Of a stretch of 11,290 bases of DNA, positions 6,451 to 11,290 are shown piece after piece. The DNA comes from an uncultured Bacillota bacterium (GTDB taxonomy: Bacteria; Bacillota_I; Bacilli_A; RF39; UBA660), in NCBI GenBank assembly GCA_946540075.1, contig CAMNHZ010000022.1, positions 1 to 11,290 of the forward strand, in the 5' to 3' direction. Numbering within the stretch: the stretch's first letter is position 1; each line of letters starts with the position of its first letter. A program made the position numbers and the translations under genes. A model generated the notes under the pieces. That model was not told where the DNA came from, did no database searches, and saw nothing but the letters and a program-made list of their open reading frames with translations.

Positions 6451-7443
6451 ATGTTAATATTAGCAAAATCAATACTTGCAATGATGATTGGATTTATTTT
6501 ATCTAGTATTTTGGGATTATTATTAATTCCAGCATTAAAGAAGATAAATATTAAACAACGTGTAAGTATATTTTTACGTGGGAGACACAAAGAAAAGAAT
6601 GGAACTCCAACAATGGGAGGATTAATTTTTATTATTCCAACTTTAATTACAACATTTTTATTAATAATTATGGATAAGATAAAGTTTTCTGATAACTTGT
6701 TTATCGTATTGTTTGTGTTTGTAGCGTATGCATTACTAGGATTTTTAGATGATTATTTAAGTATTAAAAGAAGAAATAATGAAGGATTGACTGAAATTCA
6801 AAAATTGGCTGGTCAATTAATTATTGCTTTAGTATTCTTTTATATTTATTTGAAAAGTGGTTCTAAACCAACACTAAACATACATGTTTTAAATTTTAAA
6901 TTACATATGGGTTGGTTTTATGGAGTGTTCTTGTTATTTATATTAGTTGCTAGCAGCAATGCGGTTAATCTAACAGACGGATTAGATGGACTTGCTGGTG
7001 GTCTTAGTGTAATTGCTTTTTTAGCTTTTGGACTTATAACATGGGGATCAACTTGGGTAGCAGGATATAAGGATATAGCTGTTTTCTGCTTCGTACTAGT
7101 TGGATCTTTGTTAGGATTCTTATTATATAATACTAATCCAGCTCGTGTGTTTATGGGAGATACAGGATCTCTTGCATTAGGAGGAACACTTGCTGCAGTA
7201 GCTATAATAACAAACCATGAAATAACATTAATAGTAGTTGCTGGTGTATTTGTAATAGAAACTCTTGTATGTATAATTCAAATGTCATCAATATTCCTAA
7301 CAGGTAAAAAAGTATTTTTAATGGCACCACTTCATCATCATTTTGAAAAATTAGGATGGAATGAACGAGACATAGTAAAATTATTTTGGACTGTTGGTAT
7401 GATTTTATCTATGTTAGCAATTTGTTTTGGAGTATGGTTCTAA
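6451..7443 (+). CDS. mraY: phospho-N-acetylmuramoyl-pentapeptide transferase (MraY)
   Basis: MraY moves phospho-MurNAc-pentapeptide from UDP onto undecaprenyl phosphate to form lipid I, the first membrane step of peptidoglycan synthesis. The 330 residues are of normal length and hold about ten hydrophobic segments. Family motifs are all present: GTPTMGG (51-57), the Mg-binding pair D100-D101 in LDDYLSIKRR, NLTDGLDGLA (173-182), MGDTGSLALGG (235-245, D237) and the loop APLHHHFE (292-299) with the triple His. The start is supported by GGAGAT. Product works directly downstream of the tripeptide made by the neighbouring murE product, after MurF. The gene has its own extended -10 promoter and a strong terminator starting in its stop codon; murF, murD, murG and ftsW are not in the window. 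Confidence 0.97.
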   Translation: MLILAKSILAMMIGFILSSILGLLLIPALKKINIKQRVSIFLRGRHKEKNGTPTMGGLIFIIPTLITTFLLIIMDKIKFSDNLFIVLFVFVAYALLGFLDDYLSIKRRNNEGLTEIQKLAGQLIIALVFFYIYLKSGSKPTLNIHVLNFKLHMGWFYGVFLLFILVASSNAVNLTDGLDGLAGGLSVIAFLAFGLITWGSTWVAGYKDIAVFCFVLVGSLLGFLLYNTNPARVFMGDTGSLALGGTLAAVAIITNHEITLIVVAGVFVIETLVCIIQMSSIFLTGKKVFLMAPLHHHFEKLGWNERDIVKLFWTVGMILSMLAICFGVWF

Positions 7444-7467
7444 AAAAGTGATATATCACTTTTTTTT
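7442..7467 (+). terminator. strong Rho-independent terminator after mraY
   Basis: AAAAAAGTGA (7442-7451) and TCACTTTTTT (7456-7465) pair perfectly around TATA, with T continuing to 7467. The first bases of the left arm are the last two A of the mraY TAA. Being symmetric, it could also act on the minus strand. Confidence 0.85.
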
Positions 7468-7497
7468 AATATTTTTAGGTTCTTTTAATTAAACTGT

Positions 7498-7525
7498 TTG
7501 CATTTTGGGAAATATTTGATATAAT
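7498..7525 (+). promoter_or_regulatory. promoter for the acidic membrane-anchored protein
   Basis: TTGCAT (7498-7503) and TATAAT (7520-7525) are separated by 16 bases, with an extended TGA at 7517-7519. This is the best-scoring promoter in the window by eye. The gene starts 35 bases after it, behind AGAGAGGGA. Confidence 0.75.
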
Positions 7526-7560
7526 CAAATTAGAATATATAAGAGTAGAGAGGGATTTAT

Positions 7561-8442
7561 ATGGATAATAAATATGAAGAAGAAATAGAAATATTGGATG
7601 TTTTTGCTGATGAAGAAGAAAATACTGTAGAAGAACCAGTTAAAGAAGAGGTTCAACAAGAAGTTAAAGTAGAAGAAACTCCAGTTAGTGAACCGGTTAA
7701 TAATTATGAAAATATTGAATCACCAGTTGAGAATGATTCATCTGATGACGATATTTTACATGGCGTTGATATACCTGACTTTGATCCTGAAGAAAATGTT
7801 GATCAACCAACTGAAGTAGAAGAACCATTTTTTGGATATAATTTTAGCCAAAACAATGATGTTGAACCACAAGTTAATGATCAACCATTAGTATCAGAAA
7901 ATATTTCTATTAACGATCAATCAACTGAAACACCAGCTGACGATATCTTCTCATTTGATTTTAATAATGACTATAAAACAGAGCAAACTGATTTTTCTGG
8001 GGATATTGCTGAAGCTCCTTCGTTTGAAGATGATAATGTTCAATCAACTGAAGTAGAAGAACCAGCTGTATCTGAAGAATTAAACTATCCATCACAAGAT
8101 ACACAGGAATCTGCTATTGATGATTTTAGTATTAATGATCAAGCTGTAGAATCTAATGAATCAGTTGAAAGCAACATTGAAAATAATGTTGAAAATGAAG
8201 TGTCAGAAACAGAAGATAACGTTGTTTCAAATGCTGATAATAATGAAATGACTACTGATAATGTAGAACAAGAAAAAGAACCAGAAGATAATAAAGAAGA
8301 ACCAGAAAAGGAACTAAAACTAAAAAAGAAAAAGAGTAAGAAAAAAAATGATCCAAAAACAGTATTATTTGTACTACTACTAATCTTACTTATAGTAGCA
8401 TTCGCTGTTTTAGCTCCATCTTTAATTGAAAGTTTTATGTAA
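7561..8442 (+). CDS. acidic low-complexity protein with C-terminal membrane anchor
   Basis: I do not recognise this 293-residue protein. Residues 1-250 are extremely rich in Glu, Asp, Asn, Ser and Val with no hydrophobic core, so they should be disordered and cytoplasmic. Short motifs recur: TEVEEP at 84-89 and 163-168, SINDQ at 116-120 and 190-194, and several VEEP/EEP variants. A Lys-rich patch (251-266) precedes one hydrophobic helix (about 267-286) and only seven residues follow, so it should be inserted tail-first with the N-terminus inside; the Lys patch agrees with the positive-inside rule. It has its own good promoter and a terminator on each side. Position after mraY suggests, without proof, a wall or division link such as a membrane tether or scaffold. 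The acidic composition differs strongly from its neighbours. Confidence 0.85.
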   Translation: MDNKYEEEIEILDVFADEEENTVEEPVKEEVQQEVKVEETPVSEPVNNYENIESPVENDSSDDDILHGVDIPDFDPEENVDQPTEVEEPFFGYNFSQNNDVEPQVNDQPLVSENISINDQSTETPADDIFSFDFNNDYKTEQTDFSGDIAEAPSFEDDNVQSTEVEEPAVSEELNYPSQDTQESAIDDFSINDQAVESNESVESNIENNVENEVSETEDNVVSNADNNEMTTDNVEQEKEPEDNKEEPEKELKLKKKKSKKKNDPKTVLFVLLLILLIVAFAVLAPSLIESFM

Positions 8443-8445
8443 AAT

Positions 8446-8489
8446 AAAAAGAATGGAATTTGATATATTCAAGTTACCATTCTTTTTTT
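8446..8489. terminator. bidirectional terminator between convergent genes
   Basis: AAAAAGAATGG (8446-8456) pairs perfectly with CCATTCTTTTT (8477-8487), with T to 8489. Inner bases TTGA/TCAA can extend the fold. On the minus strand the left arm supplies a T run, so it can also end the RNHCP gene, whose stop codon (8488-8490) overlaps it. Confidence 0.85.
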
Positions 8490-8793
8490 AAATGTTAGTA
8501 GATAATTCAATTATTAAATCCATATTATCATCATTAGCCATAATGTTTTTGTGGTGCATGCCACATTTTTCGCACTTATATATTATTTTATAAGTTTTTT
8601 TAAATTTCTCAATTCCAATTGGCTTCAGTAATCCTTTACAATTATTTAATCGATCACCAGGCATTATATCAACATGTTTAGAGAACAAACAATATGGACA
8701 ATGATCTCTAGCAGTATAATTAAGCTTTGAAACTTCTTTACCACAATTTTCACATATAAATGATTCATCTTTCATAGAAAAGTTTTTTACCAT
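8488..8793 (-). CDS. RNHCP-domain zinc-finger protein
   Basis: This 101-residue protein fits the RNHCP family, named for a conserved Arg-Asn-His-Cys-Pro motif that here reads RDHCP (29-33). Cysteine pairs for zinc are C14/C17, C32/C35 and C74/C77, with a further C52 in GDRLNNCKG and H80-H81 after the last pair. The family pattern S-x-H-V-D-x-x-P-G-D-R is present at 38-48. No biochemical role is established for the family that I know of; the rubredoxin-like cysteine pairs suggest nucleic-acid or protein binding in the cytoplasm. It is the only minus-strand gene in the window, with a GGTGAT ribosome-binding site, and is divergent from scpA. A second in-frame Met (residue 7) is a possible but less supported start. 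Confidence 0.85.
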   Translation of the reverse strand: MVKNFSMKDESFICENCGKEVSKLNYTARDHCPYCLFSKHVDIMPGDRLNNCKGLLKPIGIEKFKKTYKIIYKCEKCGMHHKNIMANDDNMDLIIELSTNI

Positions 8794-8817
8794 GTAATCA
8801 CCACACTTAATACATCA

Positions 8818-8826
8818 ATTATAGCA
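8818..8826 (-). promoter_or_regulatory. extended -10 promoter for the RNHCP gene
   Basis: On the minus strand the bases read TGCTATAAT, a perfect extended -10, about 25 bases before the start codon. The -35 position is AT-rich without a clear hexamer. It lies back to back with the scpA promoter, about 27 bases apart. Confidence 0.6.
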
Positions 8827-8852
8827 CATATTTATAATAATTATAAAAAATA

Positions 8853-8861
8853 TGTTATAAT
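8853..8861 (+). promoter_or_regulatory. extended -10 promoter for scpA-scpB
   Basis: TGTTATAAT is a perfect extended -10. It would start transcription near 8868, only about 11 bases before ATG 8879 and on top of the AAGGTGG ribosome-binding site. Another TATAAT at 8833-8838 could give a longer leader; AT-richness makes chance matches likely. Confidence 0.5.
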
Positions 8862-8878
8862 TACTAAAGGTGGATGTA

Positions 8879-9601
8879 ATGACAGAATATAAAGTAACAA
8901 TAAATTCGTTTGAAGGACCACTTGATTTACTCCTTCATCTTATAAAACAATCAAAAGTAGAAATAGTAGATATCAAAATTGAAGAAATAGCTAAACAGTA
9001 TTTAGATTATATTAATTCTATGAAAGAATTAAATCTAGACATTGCAAGTGAATACTTGGTTATGGCTTCTGAATTAATTGAAATGAAATCTAGAATACTA
9101 CTTCCTAATAATAATCAAGAAGAAGATGATTATGAAGAAGATCCTAGAGAAATACTTATAAATAGATTGTTAGAGTATAAACGATATAAAGAAATGACTA
9201 ATACTTTTAAAGAATTAGAAGAAATAAGAAATAAAATTCATACTAAGATTCCGGAAGATATCAAAAAATATGCTTCGGTTTCAGATATATCATATGAAGA
9301 TTCTTTAAATGTTGATTTATTAGTTGATGCAATTAAGAAATTCTTAGAACGTAAAGAACAAGAAAAACCATTAAATACTAAAATAACTAAAAAAGAATAT
9401 TCTGTATCTAAACGTTCACATGAAATAAGAAAGATATTAAAAAATAAGAAGAAAGTATATTTTGATGAATTATTTGATATATACGCTAAAGATTATATAA
9501 TTGTTACTTTTTTGTCTATTTTAGATATGACAAGAAAGCAAGAAATTGATATAAAACAAGAAAATAATTTTTCTAAAATAGCTGTAATTATAAAGGAGTG
9601 A
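8879..9601 (+). CDS. scpA: segregation and condensation protein A (ScpA, kleisin)
   Basis: ScpA is the kleisin that bridges the two heads of the SMC dimer and recruits ScpB, forming the complex that compacts and separates sister chromosomes. The family's N-terminal signature FEGPLDLLLHLI is at about residues 11-22, followed by the helical neck-binding region (EYLVMASELIEMKSRILLP), an acidic linker (about 82-92) and a C-terminal winged helix containing KKVYFDELFDIY. The 240-residue length is normal. I place the start at ATG 8879; an in-frame GTG at 8870 sits inside the ribosome-binding site AAAGGTGG (8866-8873) and would add only three residues. The TGA stop (the only one in the window) is followed directly by TAA, and scpB begins four bases after the TGA, so the pair is co-transcribed. 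Confidence 0.95.
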   Translation: MTEYKVTINSFEGPLDLLLHLIKQSKVEIVDIKIEEIAKQYLDYINSMKELNLDIASEYLVMASELIEMKSRILLPNNNQEEDDYEEDPREILINRLLEYKRYKEMTNTFKELEEIRNKIHTKIPEDIKKYASVSDISYEDSLNVDLLVDAIKKFLERKEQEKPLNTKITKKEYSVSKRSHEIRKILKNKKKVYFDELFDIYAKDYIIVTFLSILDMTRKQEIDIKQENNFSKIAVIIKE

Positions 9602-9605
9602 TAAT

Positions 9606-10166
9606 ATGAAATTAGCACCCGTATTAGAAGGTTTGTTATTCATAAATGGAAGTGATGGATTATCATTTGATGATATGAAGGATATTCTTGATATTGATGA
9701 TATAGAATTAGAAAGATTAATAGAAAGTCTAGAATCAGAGTATAGTAATCCTAAAAGAGGAATAAAACTAGTTAAATTAGGAAATAAATATAAATTAGCA
9801 ACTAAAGAGGAACATAAAGAGTACTATGAAAGATTATCAACAATTGAAGATAATAATAATCTATCACAATCTTTATTGGAAACACTTGCTATAATAGCAT
9901 ATAATCAACCAATTACTCGTATTAAAGTAGATGAGATAAGAGGTGTAAGTAGTAGTTATTCAATAAGAAAACTATTATCAAAAAATCTCATCAAAGAAGC
10001 GGGAAAATCAGAATTGCCTGGAAGACCTAATCTATATAGTGTTACTTCAGATTTTTTAGACTATTTAGGCTTATCAAGTATTGAAGAATTACCAGCTTTA
10101 GATGATAAAGAAGAATTAGATAACGAAGAAACAGATTTATTTAGTTCAAGATATAAAGAAAACTAG
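9606..10166 (+). CDS. scpB: segregation and condensation protein B (ScpB)
   Basis: ScpB binds ScpA as a dimer and regulates the SMC-kleisin complex in chromosome segregation. The 186 residues contain two winged-helix domains; the family core SLLETLAIIAYNQPITR is at 89-105 with KVDEIRGV following at 107-114, and PGRPNLYSVT (138-147) matches the conserved end of the second domain. The C-terminus (about 160-186) is acidic and probably flexible, as is common. The start is supported by AAAGGAG (9592-9598), which overlaps the end of scpA, so translation of the two genes may be coupled. A terminator begins at the last base of the TAG stop. Confidence 0.95.
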   Translation: MKLAPVLEGLLFINGSDGLSFDDMKDILDIDDIELERLIESLESEYSNPKRGIKLVKLGNKYKLATKEEHKEYYERLSTIEDNNNLSQSLLETLAIIAYNQPITRIKVDEIRGVSSSYSIRKLLSKNLIKEAGKSELPGRPNLYSVTSDFLDYLGLSSIEELPALDDKEELDNEETDLFSSRYKEN

Positions 10167-10190
10167 AATATCATTTGATATTCTTTTTTT
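10166..10190 (+). terminator. Rho-independent terminator after scpB
   Basis: GAATATCA (10166-10173) pairs perfectly with TGATATTC (10176-10183), followed by seven T (10184-10190). Its first base is the final G of the scpB stop codon. Confidence 0.85.
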
Positions 10191-10239
10191 ATAAAATTTA
10201 ATTAATTTTGTATTTTTACTTTATAAATAAATAATTTAA

Positions 10240-10248
10240 TGTTATAAT
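10240..10248 (+). promoter_or_regulatory. extended -10 promoter for tRNA-Leu
   Basis: TGTTATAAT, a perfect extended -10, ends 13 bases before the mature 5' end of the tRNA. No convincing -35 at 17 bases (TTTATA, 10220-10225). Confidence 0.6.
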
Positions 10249-10261
10249 TTATTTGTTACTT

Positions 10262-10348
10262 GCTCGAATGGCGGAATTGGTAGACGCAGTGGACTCAAAA
10301 TCCACCGGTAGCAATACCTTGAGGGTTCGAGTCCCTCTTCGAGCACCA
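10262..10348 (+). tRNA. tRNA-Leu (anticodon CAA, reads TTG)
   Basis: An 87-base class II tRNA. Acceptor GCTCGAA (10262-10268) pairs with TTCGAGC (10338-10344), discriminator A and an encoded CCA (10346-10348). The D loop has GGTAGAC; the anticodon stem GTGGA/TCCAC encloses CTCAAAA with anticodon CAA at 10296-10298. The long variable arm with a GGTA/TACC stem is typical of Leu, and the T arm is GAGGG-TTCGAGT-CCCTC. Fold is complete, so it should be functional. It is transcribed alone, between its own promoter and terminator. Confidence 0.97.
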
Positions 10349-10358
10349 TATTGTTTAT

Positions 10359-10387
10359 AACATACATATTGCTTTGTATGTTTTTTT
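10359..10387 (+). terminator. Rho-independent terminator after tRNA-Leu
   Basis: AACATACA (10359-10366) pairs with TGTATGTT (10375-10382) around an eight-base loop; T runs from 10381 to 10387. It starts 11 bases after the tRNA CCA end. Confidence 0.8.
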
Positions 10388-10401
10388 GTTGTAGAATATT
10401 T

Positions 10402-10418
10402 GGAAAAGGTGATTTTCC
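10402..10418 (+). promoter_or_regulatory. small hairpin presenting the Shine-Dalgarno sequence
   Basis: GGAAAA (10402-10407) and TTTTCC (10413-10418) are perfect inverted repeats around GGTGA, which with the preceding A residues is the ribosome-binding site. The right arm abuts the ATG at 10419. The hairpin is weak (two G-C pairs) and leaves the core GGTGA in its loop, so it may tune translation of the kinase-like gene. Confidence 0.4.
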
Positions 10419-11156
10419 ATGAAAAAAATAGAGGTAAATTCAATTATAAAACAAATCATTCCACTAAAAATAATAGGAATTGGTACAACTGCTATATGCT
10501 TTAAGATTAGACAAAATGATGTATTAAAACTATATTTAAATACACCTTTAAAAAATAATTTGTTTAAATGTTACAATATGGTAGAACATCTTTCTAAAAT
10601 AAATGAGATAGGAAACAATACATTTATTGTTCCTGATAGATTAATTACTAAGAATAATAAGCTTATCGCATACACATATCCTTATGTATCAGGAAAAAGT
10701 TTAAAACACATTGATGGTAATACAAAAATGAGAGATTATATTAAGAATTATCATATTTTATATTTCGATACAAAAAAAATAAGTGATAAAAAATTTAGAT
10801 TACATGATATGCATGCTAAAAATATAGTTTTTGATAAAGAGTATAAAATTATTGATTTAGATAAAGGTTACTTTGATGAAAAAAATGATATTGATACTAT
10901 TTTTTTAAAGAATATGAAGGATATAAATCGTACTATATTAAATAGTATTTATGATTTGAACATAGATGATAATTTAATTTTCCAAAATGAAGAACTTGCT
11001 GAAAAATATTTAGAAATGATAGTTAATGATCCTACTAAGTTTTATGAGTTTATGCTTTGTTTATGTGATAACAATTTGGATAAAACCAAAAATGATATAA
11101 AACGTGATACAAATATAAAGATATATTCAAAAAAACAATATTATAAGAGATTTTAG
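10419..11156 (+). CDS. protein-kinase-like fold protein (putative phosphotransferase)
   Basis: The 245-residue protein shows a compact kinase-like layout. A Gly-rich loop GIGTTAICFKI (20-30) is followed by the beta-3 lysine K37 in VLKLY, a hinge-like YTYPYVSGKSL (85-95), a catalytic loop LHDMHAKNIVF (128-138) with D130, H132 and N135, and a metal-binding D146 in IIDLD in place of DFG. The order and spacing resemble the aminoglycoside-phosphotransferase/Kdo-kinase side of the superfamily more than Hanks-type kinases, and the protein is short because the region between hinge and catalytic loop is reduced. The canonical His two residues before the catalytic Asp is Leu, with His one before it. 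No membrane segment. The substrate is unknown. It lies after the tRNA-Leu terminator, has AAAGGTGA before the ATG, and ends 33 bases before a terminator. Confidence 0.75.
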   Translation: MKKIEVNSIIKQIIPLKIIGIGTTAICFKIRQNDVLKLYLNTPLKNNLFKCYNMVEHLSKINEIGNNTFIVPDRLITKNNKLIAYTYPYVSGKSLKHIDGNTKMRDYIKNYHILYFDTKKISDKKFRLHDMHAKNIVFDKEYKIIDLDKGYFDEKNDIDTIFLKNMKDINRTILNSIYDLNIDDNLIFQNEELAEKYLEMIVNDPTKFYEFMLCLCDNNLDKTKNDIKRDTNIKIYSKKQYYKRF

Positions 11157-11188
11157 TTGATAAAGATATAGATTTTTAAAAATACAAG

Positions 11189-11221
11189 AAAAAGTCACAT
11201 AGAATTACCTATGTGATTTTT
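11189..11221 (+). terminator. Rho-independent terminator after the kinase-like gene
   Basis: TCACATAG (11195-11202) pairs with CTATGTGA (11209-11216) around AATTAC; AAAAA before it (with G bulged) pairs with TTTTT 11217-11221. The AT-rich extension on both sides would allow termination on either strand. Confidence 0.75.
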
Positions 11222-11262
11222 ATAATTAAATAAGAATATTTATAAAATTTTTTTGTTATTTC

Positions 11263-11290
11263 TTTTCAAAGTTTTACATAAATGGTATAA
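11263..11290 (+). promoter_or_regulatory. probable promoter cut by the right window edge
   Basis: The window ends in TGGTATAA (11283-11290), matching an extended -10 with its final T outside the window; TTTTCA at 11263-11268 is a fair -35 with a 17-base spacer. It would drive a gene lying to the right. Confidence 0.45.

Noticed and set aside
8870..8878. GTG start of scpA
   Set aside because: The GTG overlaps the AAAGGTGG ribosome-binding site that is correctly spaced for ATG 8879; the three extra residues are not part of the family's N-terminus.
10262..10348. tRNA-Leu as an integration site for a mobile element
   Set aside because: No integrase, no direct repeat of the tRNA 3' end in the rest of the window and no change in base composition after it.
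10249..10443. Minus-strand open frame over the tRNA
   Set aside because: It reads antisense through tRNA-Leu; peptides containing RRGTRTLK are a well-known artefact of annotating antisense tRNA genes as proteins.

Overview
The window is a very AT-rich stretch of ordinary bacterial chromosome, packed with short genes that mostly read left to right. Strong AGGAGG/AAGGTG-type ribosome-binding sites, U-tract terminators, ClpC, ScpA/ScpB, an RNHCP protein and peptidoglycan genes all point to a low-GC Bacillota (Firmicutes). An uncultured gut Bacilli lineage of the RF39/Erysipelotrichales kind is my guess, not something the sequence proves. MurE and MraY imply a walled cell. Trp is read from TGG throughout and the genes are intact under the standard bacterial code. 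TGA is used as a stop only once (scpA, immediately followed by TAA).

Left part (1-3986): the C-terminal end of a Nudix hydrolase; a 198-bp gap holding a comparatively GC-rich, foldable segment (262-366) that looks like a structured RNA I cannot name; a two-gene unit (unknown protein plus LOG-family phosphoribohydrolase) closed by a terminator; and a stand-alone ClpC-type AAA+ unfoldase whose promoter region carries a long inverted repeat.

Middle (3987-8489): a two-gene operon of unknown function, whose first product resembles a zinc metallopeptidase that has lost its zinc ligands; then murE, mraY and a very acidic, probably disordered protein with a single C-terminal membrane anchor. MurE adds the third residue of the peptidoglycan stem peptide and MraY makes lipid I, so these act in one pathway. 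Each has its own promoter and terminator instead of sitting in a long division/cell-wall operon.

Right part (8488-11290): a small zinc-finger RNHCP protein on the minus strand, divergent from scpA-scpB (partners of SMC in chromosome segregation); a tRNA-Leu(CAA); a protein-kinase-like gene with its Shine-Dalgarno in a small hairpin; a terminator; and a probable promoter cut by the right edge.

I found no mobile element, CRISPR array or obvious defence system. The most notable points are the unnamed RNA candidate, the apparent pseudo-metallopeptidase, an unusual MurE specificity loop, a lineage-wide taste for TGN-extended -10 promoters, and terminators that overlap stop codons.
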